In this document: piece after piece, positions 48,963-58,506 of the stretch
How positions within the stretch are numbered: the stretch's first letter is position 1
How the letters are laid out: every line of letters begins with the position of its first letter
Source: Clostridiaceae bacterium BL-3
GTDB taxonomy: Bacteria; Bacillota; Clostridia; Clostridiales; Clostridiaceae
Assembly (NCBI GenBank): GCA_902809985.1
Contig: CADDXC010000002.1
Span: forward strand, 372,001 to 436,000
Reading direction: 5' to 3'
Length of the DNA: 64,000 bases
Notes under the pieces: model-generated
Database searches by the model: none
The model's input: only the letters and a program-made list of their open reading frames with translations
What the model was told of the DNA's origin: nothing
Translations under genes and position numbers: made by a program

Positions 48963-50381
48963 ATGGAAACCAAGGTTGAAAAACAATCTTTTCTGGAGTC
49001 GTTTTTTAAACTGAAAGAAAACAATACAAATGCTAAGACGGAAATCATTGCGGGAATTACCACCTTTATTACAATGGCCTATATTATATTTGTAAACCCA
49101 AGTGTGCTGAGGGTGGCAGGCATGAATTCAGCTGGTGTGGTGGGTGATGCAGCTTCAAAATTTGCTGTAGGCAGTGATCCTATTGTGTCTGCTGTATTTG
49201 TGGCAACTTGTCTGGCTGCTGCTATTGGAACTTTTATAATGGGATTCTATGCCAATCTGCCTTTCGCGCAGGCTCCGGGAATGGGGCTCAACGCATTCTT
49301 TACTTACACTGTATGTCTTACACTTGGATTTACCTGGCGTCAGGCATTGGCTGCAGTACTTACTTCAGGTATCTTGTTTATAATTATTACTGTTACTTCC
49401 ATACGAGAAAAGATTGTAGATGCCATACCGGAGAATTTGAAATATGCCATGTCAGCAGGTGTGGGACTCTTTATTGCACTTATCGGACTGAAGAGCGGGG
49501 GAATAATAGTTTCAAATAAATCGACCCTCGTTGGTTTTGGAAATTTTGCAGATCCAGGTACTCTCCTTACTATAATAGGGGTTCTGGTAATTGGAGTACT
49601 CATGGCTAGAAATGTGAAAGGATCTATTTTACTTGGTATTGTTATAACCACTATTCTGGGTATACCCTTTAAGATCACTTCACTTGCAAATCTGCATGTA
49701 TTCAGTGCTCCTCCTTCACTGGCCCCTACTTTTGCCTCATTTGACTTTGCAGGCCTTCTGACAAAAGGTGGAACTACTGTAGCCAGTGCAATACTCAGCT
49801 TTGTAATGGTTGTAATAACCATCTGCCTTGTGGATCTCTTTGATACCATAGGTACCCTTGTTGGAACTGCTACAAAAGCTGGAATGATAGATGAAAATGG
49901 AAAAGTGATCAGGATGAAAAAAGCCCTTATATGTGACGCTGTAGCTACAACTGCAGGTTCATTTCTAGGGACGAGTACTGTGGGAACTTATGTAGAATCC
50001 ACTGCAGGTGTCACAGAAGGTGGAAGAACTGGACTCACGGCTGTAACAGTAGGTATATTGTTTATACTTTCGCTGTTTTTTTCAGGCCTCGTAGGTGTAG
50101 TTCCTGCACAGGCTACGGCACCGGCACTTATTATAGTGGGAGCTCTGATGATGGGTGTAATCAAAAATATAGATTTCAATGATTTTACAGAGGCACTTCC
50201 GTGTTTCTTTGCCATTTCACTTATGGCTTTCAGTTATAGTATAGCCAATGGAATTGCAGTTGCCATGATCGTTTATCCTGTGGTAAAAATAGCTACTGGC
50301 AGGTATAAGGAGCTTAATCCCATAGTGTATATACTTGGAATATTGTTTGTACTGAGATTTATAATGCTGCCTTTTGAATGA
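48963..50381 (+). CDS. NCS2-family purine permease (AzgA/PbuG-like)
   Basis: A 472-residue, roughly 14-helix carrier. Segments ITTFITMAYIIFVNPS, AQAPGMGLNAFFTYTVC, LVDLFDTIGTLVGTATKAGM and TVGTYVESTAGVTEGGRTGL are the hallmarks of the AzgA-like NCS2 subfamily, which imports adenine, guanine or hypoxanthine with a cation. It follows guaD by 28 bases in the same operon, so it would bring in the substrate of the deaminase. A gap of about 80 bases separates it from the chemoreceptor. Confidence 0.92.
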   Translation: METKVEKQSFLESFFKLKENNTNAKTEIIAGITTFITMAYIIFVNPSVLRVAGMNSAGVVGDAASKFAVGSDPIVSAVFVATCLAAAIGTFIMGFYANLPFAQAPGMGLNAFFTYTVCLTLGFTWRQALAAVLTSGILFIIITVTSIREKIVDAIPENLKYAMSAGVGLFIALIGLKSGGIIVSNKSTLVGFGNFADPGTLLTIIGVLVIGVLMARNVKGSILLGIVITTILGIPFKITSLANLHVFSAPPSLAPTFASFDFAGLLTKGGTTVASAILSFVMVVITICLVDLFDTIGTLVGTATKAGMIDENGKVIRMKKALICDAVATTAGSFLGTSTVGTYVESTAGVTEGGRTGLTAVTVGILFILSLFFSGLVGVVPAQATAPALIIVGALMMGVIKNIDFNDFTEALPCFFAISLMAFSYSIANGIAVAMIVYPVVKIATGRYKELNPIVYILGILFVLRFIMLPFE

Positions 50382-50462
50382 TGGCGTGTACGGCAGTTTA
50401 GGGGGAATAAGACATAACTTTCCCCGGAAATTATTTTTATTTCTTGGAAAGAAGGAGTCTTG

Positions 50463-51992
50463 ATGGGTAGTATTATAATAATTGTGGTTTCATTTTTAAT
50501 AGCTTTTATAATTACTACCATTGTTGGAATATCCGGTATTGGCGGCATTTTGCTGTTTGGTGTACTGGATTCGATATTTGTTTTACTTGGAATTTATTTT
50601 ATGAAAAAAAATAATTCAAACAATGATGGCAGTGAGCATGTTACAGTGAATTCTGAACGTTATATGGAAGACAATGAGATAAAAGATTATTTTAAAAATA
50701 TTTTATATAATTCTGTAAAACTGAATAATACCTTGCAGAACATCAAGGCATCTGCTGAAGAATGTGGAAAAGCAGCGGAACAGGTTGCTCAAAATACCCA
50801 GAGTATTGTTGACCAAAATGGCTCTCAGATGGATGTGGCTGATGAGACAACTGATAAATTCAAGAAAATTGGAGAGATGGTTATAAGCTCATCCTCATTT
50901 GTAAAAAAGACAAATGAAACAGTACAGCACTCCAGGGAAATTTCCAAAGAGGTTGGTGAGTCCGTAAAAGATGTGGTCAATACTATGGACAAGATAAAAA
51001 GTACTTCTTATGATACCCGGGGCAAAATGAAAATGTTAGATGATAGATCCAAAAAAATAGGAGATATTGTAGTCTTTATGACAAATATAGCTAAACAGAC
51101 AAATCTGCTTGCATTGAATGCTACTATTGAAGCGGCCCGGGCAGGTGAACACGGGAAGGGGTTTGCAGTAGTGGCAGATGAAGTTTGTAAATTGGCGGAG
51201 CAGTCAAATGATGCAGCTTCTCAAATAAACGGCATCATTGGGGAGATCAAAAAAGACATAAAATCTTCCTCAGGTTCTGTTTTTCAGGTTACGAATTATG
51301 TTGCAGAAGGTGCCGATGTCATAGGTAATATGAAAAAATCATTAGATGAAATGTTCCAGGCTTTTGAGATAAATGCAGAAAATATACAGCATATTCAAAG
51401 TATAATTCAACAGATAGATAAAAACTGTGAGGCGGTGCTTTCTATTACGGAGAGAAATCAGGAGATGGTACATAAAACTGCCTCTGACACAGAGCAAATT
51501 TCTGCGGCTTCACAGGAGCAAAACGCCTCTATAGAAGAAATAAACAGCAGTATTCAGGTAATAACCCAACTTTCGGAAGAGACCAAACAGTATGTTGCTT
51601 CTGCAGTAATGGATAAACTTATGTATAAAAAGACACTTCAGCTAAAAGAAAAATATAATGAGCTGAATGAGAAAAATGTTGATACCATGGACAAACTGGC
51701 AGGGGAGCTTGGAGTGGATGAGATCGATGTATGCAGCAGTGACGGAGTGATATGTTTTTCCAATATAGAAAGTGCGCTGGATCTTAATTTATATGAATTG
51801 ATACTTGAGAATAAAAAACAGGATATCAGAAAATATTTATTTGAGGATAAAAATAAATATTATGTTACTCCCCTGGAAATGAGTGCCCAGACTAAAAAGT
51901 TATTTAAATTTATGATTGTTCCGGATTATGAGAGGAGGCTCCTCTATCAGGTAGCACTGTCCTATGATTCCCTGTTCAAGTTACTGGATTGA
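50463..51992 (+). CDS. Methyl-accepting chemotaxis-type receptor with a C-terminal sensory domain
   Basis: The 509-residue receptor starts with two transmembrane helices ([19 protein letters not shown] and [16 protein letters not shown]) with almost no extracellular loop. The signalling coiled coil follows: hairpin tip [20 protein letters not shown] to [20 protein letters not shown]. An unusual cytoplasmic C-terminal domain (about 405-509) contains [20 protein letters not shown] and probably senses an internal signal. ATG 50463 lies after GAAGGAG. It lies between the purine permease and the next promoter, so it may report purine status. Confidence 0.85.
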   Translation: MGSIIIIVVSFLIAFIITTIVGISGIGGILLFGVLDSIFVLLGIYFMKKNNSNNDGSEHVTVNSERYMEDNEIKDYFKNILYNSVKLNNTLQNIKASAEECGKAAEQVAQNTQSIVDQNGSQMDVADETTDKFKKIGEMVISSSSFVKKTNETVQHSREISKEVGESVKDVVNTMDKIKSTSYDTRGKMKMLDDRSKKIGDIVVFMTNIAKQTNLLALNATIEAARAGEHGKGFAVVADEVCKLAEQSNDAASQINGIIGEIKKDIKSSSGSVFQVTNYVAEGADVIGNMKKSLDEMFQAFEINAENIQHIQSIIQQIDKNCEAVLSITERNQEMVHKTASDTEQISAASQEQNASIEEINSSIQVITQLSEETKQYVASAVMDKLMYKKTLQLKEKYNELNEKNVDTMDKLAGELGVDEIDVCSSDGVICFSNIESALDLNLYELILENKKQDIRKYLFEDKNKYYVTPLEMSAQTKKLFKFMIVPDYERRLLYQVALSYDSLFKLLD

Positions 51993-52038
51993 TTTTTTTG
52001 ATTTAGCCCGAGAATCATTTCACGATCAATAGCCATTA

Positions 52039-52089
52039 TTGACACAGAATGTGTGGAAAATTATAATGAAAATAGATTAACTGGTTAGT
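52039..52089 (+). promoter_or_regulatory. Promoter and palindromic operator 2 (purine regulon)
   Basis: TTGACA (52039-52044), 17 bases, TATAAT (52062-52067), then ATTAACTGGTTAGT (52076-52089), the same palindrome as operators 1 and 3 with two changes. It lies just before the D-aminoacylase-type gene. Confidence 0.82.
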
Positions 52090-52115
52090 AAAAATCGTGA
52101 AAAGAGGTAATAGGG

Positions 52116-53732
52116 ATGCTGAATATTCTCATAAAAAATGGACTTGTTGTAGATGGAACGGGCAATGATGCCTATAATGCGGATATAGGAATTTTAGATG
52201 ACAAAATAGTGGAAATATCAGAAAATATACATGATTCTGCAGATAAAATTATCGATGCCTCTGGACTCATAGTGGCTCCGGGCTTTATTGATGTCCACAG
52301 TCACAATGATCTGGTGACTTTTATGAGTGAGAAAATTCGAGGCTTGAAACTGATGCAGGGAGTTACCACGGAACTTGTAGGACAGTGCGGTCTGGGAGTT
52401 GTACCCTGTGTACACGGGAAAGACCGTGGGTGGAAAAGTTATATCAAGGGAGTGGTGGGAGATCCCGATTTGAAATGGAGCTTTCATGATGTCGATGAAT
52501 ATATGGATAAGATTTCTTCCAGGGGCTTGAAAAACAACTATGGTATGCTTATTTCACAGGGTGCCGTAAGAGTAAATACCGTCGGATTCAGCAGTAAAAT
52601 ACCTGATACCGGTGAACTTCAGCAGATGTGTGATATAGTAGAGGATGCTATGAAGAAAGGTGCCTTTGGAATGTCTCTTGGACTGCAGTATGTGCCTGGT
52701 ATTTTCAGCCGCGAAGATGAGTTGATTGCCCTGTGCAGGGTTGTAGAAAAGTATGATGGAATTGTCATGGTTCATGTCAGAAACCACGATAATACCATGA
52801 AGAATGCTTTGAGGGAAATTATAGACATAGCATTGAGATCAGGGGTAAGGCTTCAGGTTTCTCATATGAGATCTTATGCATCCAAAGAGCTTGGATGCAG
52901 TGCAGGGTCGCTCATTGAAATTGTAGAAAAAGCAGTTAAAGCAGGAGTAAATATTACTTTTGACGAACATCTTTACCTTTCGGGGAGCACCTTGATGACC
53001 CAGCTTCTGCCGCCCTGGATTACGGAAAAGGGAAAAGACAGGCTCATTGACATGTTAAAGGATGAGAAATGTCTGGATAGAGTAAAAAGTGAAATTGAGG
53101 ATACTTCCGTCAGCTATGCAGGCTGGGATAATTACAGCGCAGTAGCAGGCTGGGATGGAATACTCATTACCTCGGTGAAAAAACCTGGGAACCTGAAATA
53201 TATAGGAAAAACTGTAGGGGAAATTTCCAGAGATTTAAATGTTCATCCGGTGGACTTTATAGCAGAGCTTATTATTGAAGAAAATGCAGGAGTTGGGATA
53301 GTGACTTTAAATATATTTTCAGAAGAGGATACCCTTGAACTTATAAAACATCCTCTTCAGATGGTGGGATCCGACAGCATACCTGCAGGAGTGCCCCATC
53401 CCCGTCTATATGGGAATTATCCCCTCTTCATAGGCAAATTTATAAGGGATAAGAAGGTCCTGAGTCTTGAGCAGGGGATATATAAATGTACCCTTTTTCC
53501 GGCAGTGACCCTGGGATTGAAGGACAGGGGGAAGCTTGCCGAGGGGAAAACAGCTGATATAACTGTGTTTGATTTTGATGAAATTGAGGGATATGAGGAT
53601 TATAACAATTCCAGGAAAGAGCCTGCGGGCATAAAATATGTTGTACTGAATGGCAAAGTTGCTGTAGAAAATGGAAACTTATGCAAAAGGGATTATGGTC
53701 GGGTTATCAGACATTGTAAATGTTTTATTTAA
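52116..53732 (+). CDS. N-acyl-D-amino-acid deacylase / amidohydrolase family protein
   Basis: A 538-residue amidohydrolase. Metal ligands are the His pair in DVHSHNDL (about residue 66), the bridging Cys in LVGQCGLGV, the His pair SHMRSYA and the late GSDSIPAGVPHPRLYGNYP Asp. The Cys-bridged centre is the mark of D-aminoacylases, which remove the acyl group of N-acyl-D-amino acids. Members also appear in purine clusters, where the substrate may be a ring-opening intermediate. It has its own copy of the palindromic promoter, 27 bases before the start, and ends just before the third. Confidence 0.82.
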   Translation: MLNILIKNGLVVDGTGNDAYNADIGILDDKIVEISENIHDSADKIIDASGLIVAPGFIDVHSHNDLVTFMSEKIRGLKLMQGVTTELVGQCGLGVVPCVHGKDRGWKSYIKGVVGDPDLKWSFHDVDEYMDKISSRGLKNNYGMLISQGAVRVNTVGFSSKIPDTGELQQMCDIVEDAMKKGAFGMSLGLQYVPGIFSREDELIALCRVVEKYDGIVMVHVRNHDNTMKNALREIIDIALRSGVRLQVSHMRSYASKELGCSAGSLIEIVEKAVKAGVNITFDEHLYLSGSTLMTQLLPPWITEKGKDRLIDMLKDEKCLDRVKSEIEDTSVSYAGWDNYSAVAGWDGILITSVKKPGNLKYIGKTVGEISRDLNVHPVDFIAELIIEENAGVGIVTLNIFSEEDTLELIKHPLQMVGSDSIPAGVPHPRLYGNYPLFIGKFIRDKKVLSLEQGIYKCTLFPAVTLGLKDRGKLAEGKTADITVFDFDEIEGYEDYNNSRKEPAGIKYVVLNGKVAVENGNLCKRDYGRVIRHCKCFI

Positions 53733-53735
53733 ATA

Positions 53736-53781
53736 TTGACAAAGTAAAGATGATATTATAATATTAGATTAACTAGTTAAT
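53736..53781 (+). promoter_or_regulatory. Promoter and palindromic operator 3 (purine regulon)
   Basis: TTGACA (53736-53741) and TATAAT (53757-53762, 15 bases apart; TAATAT at 53759 gives 17), then the palindrome ATTAACTAGTTAAT (53768-53781). It drives ygeY-arcC. Confidence 0.8.
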
Positions 53782-53858
53782 TTATTAAAATAATTCTTAA
53801 CTGAAACCTGTAAAGGCTGAGGTTGGAAAATATAATAGATGGATGGGGGAGATTTAAT

Positions 53859-55079
53859 ATGGCTTTAAATGTAAATAGTGAAAAAATATTAAAGTTGGCA
53901 GAAAAATATAAACCTGAAATATCCAGGTTCTTGAGGGACATGGCTGCAATTCCAAGTGAGAGCTGTGGAGAGAAAAAGGTGATACTCAGAATAAAAGAGG
54001 AAATGGAAAAAGTAGGATTTGACAAGGTGGAAATAGATCCTATGGGAAATGTCCTTGGATATATAGGACATGGGAAACACATTATTGCTATGGATGCCCA
54101 TATAGATACGGTTGGAATAGGGGACAGAAATCTTTGGGACTACGATCCCTATGAGGGATATGAAGACGACAAGATCATAGTTGGAAGAGGTGTGTCTGAC
54201 CAGGAAGGTGGAATGGCCTCCATGGTTTATGCAGGGAAAATAATTAAAGAACTGGGACTGGAAGATGACTATACCCTTATAGTAACAGGTACTGTTCAGG
54301 AGGAAGATTGTGATGGGCTTTGCTGGCAGTATATAATCAATGAGGACAAGGTAAAACCTGAATTTGTCGTACTTACAGAACCTTCTTCAACTAATATATA
54401 CAGGGGTCACAGGGGAAGAATGGAGATAAAAGTTACTACCCACGGTGTAAGCTGTCATGGTTCCGCACCGGAAAGGGGAGACAATGCAATATTCAAAATG
54501 GCTCCTATATTGAATGAATTGAAGGATTTAAATGAAAGGCTTATAGATGATCCATTCCTTGGAAAGGGAACTTTGACTGTATCTGAAATCTTCTTCTCCT
54601 CACCTTCAAGATGTGCTGTGGCAGATGGATGTACAATTTCCATAGATAGAAGGCTTACCAACGGTGAAACCTGGAAATATGCAATTGAACAAATCAAGGA
54701 GCTGCCCTCTGTTAAAGCTGCAAAAGCTGATGTAGAAATGTACACTTACGAAAGACCTTCCTATACGGGGCTTAAATACCCAACTGAATGTTTCTTCCCA
54801 ACCTGGGTGCTGCCGGAAGATCACAAGGTATGTCAGAATGCGGTGAACTGCTACAGGGATTTATTTAAAAGCGAACCAAAAGTAGACAAGTGGACGTTTT
54901 CTACAAATGGAGTTTCAATAATGGGAAGGTATAATATACCGTGTATTGGATTTGGACCTGGTCACGAAGATCAAGCCCATGCACCAAATGAAAAGACATG
55001 GAAGGATGAACTGGTAAAATGTGCTGCCATGTATGCACTTATCCCGGTAACTTATGTGAATAAATTTGCTGATAAATAG
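53859..55079 (+). CDS. ygeY: YgeY-family M20 hydrolase (purine/selenium-linked)
   Basis: A 406-residue zinc hydrolase. Metal motifs: [15 protein letters not shown] (His/Asp), [15 protein letters not shown] (bridging Asp), [12 protein letters not shown] (catalytic Glu-Glu), [16 protein letters not shown], and the late [15 protein letters not shown]. The extended [22 protein letters not shown] lid is usual for YgeY. In E. coli-type clusters YgeY works in anaerobic purine catabolism with the YgeW/YgeX/HyuA/SsnA set. I use ATG 53859 after GGGGGAG; the frame opens at TTG 53823. arcC follows by 60 bases. Confidence 0.88.
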   Translation: MALNVNSEKILKLAEKYKPEISRFLRDMAAIPSESCGEKKVILRIKEEMEKVGFDKVEIDPMGNVLGYIGHGKHIIAMDAHIDTVGIGDRNLWDYDPYEGYEDDKIIVGRGVSDQEGGMASMVYAGKIIKELGLEDDYTLIVTGTVQEEDCDGLCWQYIINEDKVKPEFVVLTEPSSTNIYRGHRGRMEIKVTTHGVSCHGSAPERGDNAIFKMAPILNELKDLNERLIDDPFLGKGTLTVSEIFFSSPSRCAVADGCTISIDRRLTNGETWKYAIEQIKELPSVKAAKADVEMYTYERPSYTGLKYPTECFFPTWVLPEDHKVCQNAVNCYRDLFKSEPKVDKWTFSTNGVSIMGRYNIPCIGFGPGHEDQAHAPNEKTWKDELVKCAAMYALIPVTYVNKFADK

Positions 55080-55139
55080 AATTATAACTTGTAGGACACA
55101 TATTAATTTAAATATAAAATTTGTGGAGGAATATGTATA

Positions 55140-56090
55140 ATGGGATTTTGTAAATTGGTTATAGCATTAGGGGGAAATGCACTTCAGGAAGCCGGGGCTC
55201 CTGCCACAGCTGAGGCACAACTGGAAGTGGTAAAAAAAACTTGTGAATATATTGCAGATATAAGCTGCAAGGGATATGAAATTGCAATAGTCCATGGGAA
55301 TGGTCCCCAGGTTGGAAGAATTCTCATGGCTTCCAAAGCTGCGGAAAATATCACACCGCCTATGCCCTTTGATGTATGTGGCTCCATGAGTCAGGGTTAT
55401 ATAGGATATCATATACAGCAGTCCCTGAGAAGGGCACTTGATAAGAGAAACAAGAAAGTACCTGTAGTGACTCTTATAACTCAGGCAGTAGTTGATAAGG
55501 ATGATCCTGCATTTAAAAATCCCACTAAGCCTATAGGAGCCTTTTATACCAAAGAGGAAGCTGACAAGCTTAAGACTGAAAAGGGATATGTGATGAAAGA
55601 CGACTCTGGAAGAGGATGGAGAAGGGTCGTAGCTTCACCGGTTCCGAAGAGGATAGTAGAACTTCCTGCCGTCAAGGTGCTGTGGGATTCAACCATATGT
55701 GTGGCGGCTGGCGGGGGCGGTATTCCTGTAGTTGAACAAGAGGATGGCTCTTTAAAGGGTGTGGCAGCTGTTATAGATAAGGATCTGGCAGCTGAAAGAT
55801 TAGCAGAAGATATGAATGCTGACATACTCATGATATTGACAGAGGTTGAAAAGGCAGCAATTAATTTTAATAAACCCAATCAGGTTGATCTGGGTCATAT
55901 TACAGTGGCAGAGGCTGAAAAATATATGGGAGAAGGTCATTTTGCAGCAGGATCCATGTTGCCTAAAATAGAGGCTGCTGTTATGTTTGCAAAAGCCAAT
56001 CCCTCTCATAAGGCGATAATCACTTCACTGTATAAGGCAGTAGATGCCCTGGAAGATAAAACAGGTACCATCATCACTTTAAATAAATAA
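55140..56090 (+). CDS. arcC: Carbamate kinase
   Basis: A 316-residue amino-acid-kinase-fold enzyme. Motifs are LVIALGGNALQEAG at the start, IVHGNGPQVGRILMAS, PFDVCGSMSQGYIGYHIQQS, DSGRGWRRVVASPVPKRIVE, VAAGGGGIPVVEQ and VIDKDLAAERLAEDMNADIL. It makes ATP from carbamoyl phosphate and ADP. In this context the carbamoyl phosphate would come from purine-ring (oxamate or ureido) cleavage, so this is the energy-yielding step. It is cotranscribed with ygeY; the terminator is at 56123-56165. Confidence 0.93.
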   Translation: MGFCKLVIALGGNALQEAGAPATAEAQLEVVKKTCEYIADISCKGYEIAIVHGNGPQVGRILMASKAAENITPPMPFDVCGSMSQGYIGYHIQQSLRRALDKRNKKVPVVTLITQAVVDKDDPAFKNPTKPIGAFYTKEEADKLKTEKGYVMKDDSGRGWRRVVASPVPKRIVELPAVKVLWDSTICVAAGGGGIPVVEQEDGSLKGVAAVIDKDLAAERLAEDMNADILMILTEVEKAAINFNKPNQVDLGHITVAEAEKYMGEGHFAAGSMLPKIEAAVMFAKANPSHKAIITSLYKAVDALEDKTGTIITLNK

Positions 56091-56122
56091 TGCCTATGCA
56101 GTCCATAATTATTCAATGGTGT

Positions 56123-56165
56123 TTTCATGAGACAAAGAAGATCCTTTGTCTCATGAAATTTTTTA
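56123..56165. terminator. Bidirectional intrinsic terminator
   Basis: TTTCATGAGACAAAG (56123-56137) pairs perfectly with CTTTGTCTCATGAAA (56144-56158), then TTTTTT. It lies between arcC and the convergent AraC gene. Confidence 0.88.
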
Positions 56166-57014
56166 GCCTTTATAATATTCTCTGGGAGAGAGGCCGAATA
56201 CTTTTTTAAATGCCCTTAGAAAATTTGAGTAATCATTGAAGCCCGATTCCAGGCAGGCGTCTGTTATACTCATGCCTTTTTTTATCAACAGGTTGGACAT
56301 AATAAGTCTTTTCTGAAGTATATAATTGTGTATTGTATACCCTGTCTGTTCCTTAAATTTGTGCATTAGATAATATTTGCTCATGTAGAATCTAGAGGAA
56401 ATATAATCTATGGACAGATTCCCATTTAAGTTTTTATTTATATAATTTAAGATATTGCCTATATTTTCGTCATATTTTATATCGGGTAATTCCATTGGTT
56501 TTTTTTGACCTAAGAACAATCTGTTTACGTATACCATGAACTGTATGAAAAAGCATTCTACAAGCAATTTATAGCCAAATTCTCTGTGTTTTAAAGATGA
56601 TTCCATGTTAAAAAGCAATTTTTTTATGTTACCGAGGTGTGCATTTTCTAGCCTGAGCAGGTTGAAACGCTGCTTCGATGCCATTTCAAAACAACTTGAC
56701 AGATTGCATTTGTCATTGTGTCTTGCCAGAAAATTCGGGTTGATCCAGAAAATTATCCTCTCGTAAATTTTATTTGGATCTATTACGGCCTTGTGTATGT
56801 CGTTGCTGTTTATAAGAAGTATATCCCAGGGTTTTAATTTGTAGGAATTGCCCTCAATTAAATAGGTGGTATCACCGGACAGAAAGATCACTATCTTGCT
56901 GAATTCATGATAATGAAATTCAAAATCAATGGATTCTCTATTCTTTAGATGAAATATTTCAAAATCATTGTTGAGATAACCTTTTTTTATTTTTAGAATT
57001 TTATTTTCACACAT
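56163..57014 (-). CDS. AraC-family transcriptional regulator
   Basis: A 283-residue regulator with an N-terminal cupin-like domain (HYHEFSKIVIFLSGDTTYLI, IEGNSYKLKPWDILLINSND) and a C-terminal double helix-turn-helix. Helix sets are SIDYISSRFYMSKYYLMHKF and TDACLESGFNDYSNFLRAFK, ending KKVFGLSPREYYKG. It is divergent from the DAACS symporter gene, with 157 bases between. The two AAGCATTTT repeats in that gap are candidate binding sites. It is likely to control the adjacent transporter operon in response to a small organic ligand. Confidence 0.9.
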   Translation of the reverse strand: MCENKILKIKKGYLNNDFEIFHLKNRESIDFEFHYHEFSKIVIFLSGDTTYLIEGNSYKLKPWDILLINSNDIHKAVIDPNKIYERIIFWINPNFLARHNDKCNLSSCFEMASKQRFNLLRLENAHLGNIKKLLFNMESSLKHREFGYKLLVECFFIQFMVYVNRLFLGQKKPMELPDIKYDENIGNILNYINKNLNGNLSIDYISSRFYMSKYYLMHKFKEQTGYTIHNYILQKRLIMSNLLIKKGMSITDACLESGFNDYSNFLRAFKKVFGLSPREYYKG

Positions 57015-57052
57015 TTACTCTTTCCCCTCAGTTACTATAATTATAGGTTAAA

Positions 57053-57080
57053 GCATTTTTTGCAATGTTTCAAGCATTTT
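57053..57080. promoter_or_regulatory. Direct-repeat candidate AraC site
   Basis: AAGCATTTT occurs at 57053-57061 and 57072-57080, 19 bases apart, about two helical turns. It sits between the divergent AraC and symporter genes. Direct repeats about 20 bases apart are typical for this protein family. Confidence 0.45.
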
Positions 57081-57171
57081 TAGCACTAAAAACCGCAAAA
57101 AATTAGAATATAATAAAATATAGGTGAATTTTGTTTTCACGATATAAACGAAATTGTGGAGGTATTAGTTG

Positions 57172-58410
57172 ATGAAGTCGTTTTTGAAAAATTACAAATT
57201 TTCTGCTCTATTGCTTGGTTCAATAATTTTAGGTGCAGTGGTAGGCATTTTGGGTGGACCTAAAGCTGTGGTATTAAAACCTTTTGGGGACTTATTTTTA
57301 AATCTGATGTTCATGATAATAATACCGCTGGTGTTTTTCAGCGTTACTTCTGCCATAGCCAATATGAAGGGAATGAAAAGACTTGGGAAGATCATGGCCA
57401 GTACGTTTTTTATTTTCCTTTGTACAGCTCTTATAGCTTCCGTAATAGGGTTCATAGGCGCACTTATTGTAAATCCAGCTAAAGGTATAGATTATAATAC
57501 TTTGAAGAAGATCGTATCTACTGGCGGAGATGCAGCACAGCAGGTTAAGCAGGGAGGGATATTGGAACAGCTTGTGAATACTGTTACTGTCTCGGATTTT
57601 GCTTCATTGCTTTCCAAGAGCAATATGCTCCAGCTCATTGTATTTTCAGTACTTTTTGGAATTTCCACGGCTTTATTGGGGGAAAAGGCGGAACCTGTAA
57701 CAAAGTTTTTGACGGCAGCTTCAGAAGTCACTATGAAAATGGTAAAAATAGTGATGTATTATGCTCCCATAGGTCTTGGATGTTATTTTGCTGCAGTAAT
57801 AGGCTCTCTTGGCTCTCAAATACTTCAAGGCTATCTGCGGGTTTTCATCCTCTATGTGGTTCTGGCCGTAGTCTATTATTTTGGATTCTTTACCATATAT
57901 GCTTTTATGTCCGGTGGAAAAAAGGCAATCAATATATTCTGGAAAAACGTGATAACACCCACTATAACTGCTCTGGCTACCTGCTCCAGTGCGGCAACTA
58001 TTCCGGTTAATTTGGAATTCACAAAAAAAATGGGGGTACCTGATGATGTAGCGGAAACTGTAATTCCAATGGGCGCCAATATACACAAAGATGGATCTGC
58101 CATTGGAGGTGTCATGAAGATAACCTTTTTGTTCGCACTTTTTGGAAAAAGCATGACCAGTCCTTCAGCTGTATTGTCCATAATTTTTGTGGCATTTCTG
58201 GTAGGAGCTGTAATGGCGGCTATTCCAAGCGGCGGTATGATTGGTGAAATGCTCATTTTAAGTGTATATAGCTTTCCTCCAGAATTGCTTCCCATAATTG
58301 CAGTTATAAGTGTTATAATAGATGCACCGGCTACTGTATTGAATTCTGCGGGGAATACAGTATCAAGTATGATGATATCCAGGCTCGTAGAGGGAAAAAA
58401 GTGGCTTTGA
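57172..58410 (+). CDS. DAACS-family dicarboxylate/amino acid:cation symporter
   Basis: A 412-residue carrier with eight helices and two re-entrant loops. SSAATIPVNLEF (loop HP1) and the segment from NIHKDGSAIGGVMKI are the family's substrate and cation motifs; ATPSGGMIGEM-like sequence near the end (IPSGGMIGEM) and DAPATVLNSAGNTVSS complete them. The Asn-Met-Asp triad usual for GltP is NIHKD here, a variant seen in several bacterial members. I use ATG 57172 after GTGGAGG; an upstream TTG precedes it. Substrate: an acidic or hydroxy amino acid is likely, given the dehydrogenase downstream. Confidence 0.88.
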   Translation: MKSFLKNYKFSALLLGSIILGAVVGILGGPKAVVLKPFGDLFLNLMFMIIIPLVFFSVTSAIANMKGMKRLGKIMASTFFIFLCTALIASVIGFIGALIVNPAKGIDYNTLKKIVSTGGDAAQQVKQGGILEQLVNTVTVSDFASLLSKSNMLQLIVFSVLFGISTALLGEKAEPVTKFLTAASEVTMKMVKIVMYYAPIGLGCYFAAVIGSLGSQILQGYLRVFILYVVLAVVYYFGFFTIYAFMSGGKKAINIFWKNVITPTITALATCSSAATIPVNLEFTKKMGVPDDVAETVIPMGANIHKDGSAIGGVMKITFLFALFGKSMTSPSAVLSIIFVAFLVGAVMAAIPSGGMIGEMLILSVYSFPPELLPIIAVISVIIDAPATVLNSAGNTVSSMMISRLVEGKKWL

Positions 58411-58433
58411 TTCAATGCACATTGTGCACTGTA

Positions 58434-58489
58434 ATTGTAAATTGTGAATTGTAAATTGTAAATTGTGAATTGTGAATTGTAAATTGTCT
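58434..58489 (+). repeat. Heptanucleotide tandem repeat before the dehydrogenase gene
   Basis: Eight consecutive units of ATTGTAA, ATTGTGA or ATTGTCT fill 58434-58489. The last is followed by the ribosome site AAGGGGG and ATG 58507. A second array of the same type lies at 59462-59503. Confidence 0.85.
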
Positions 58490-58506
58490 AAGGGGGTGAT
58501 ACTAAT

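Noticed and set aside
53823-53858. Upstream TTG start of ygeY
   Set aside because: ATG 53859 follows GGGGGAG with good spacing. The TTG would add 12 unconserved-looking residues and lies close to the expected transcript start.
55544-55879. Antisense frames inside carbamate kinase, the NCS2 permease (49340-49849) and the symporter (57876-58415)
   Set aside because: These are reverse-strand shadows of strongly conserved genes. They lack ribosome sites and family motifs.
58434-58489. Heptamer array as a CRISPR or replication iteron set
   Set aside because: The units are 7 bases with no spacers, and there is no initiator gene nearby. The arrays lie at ribosome sites within a metabolic operon.
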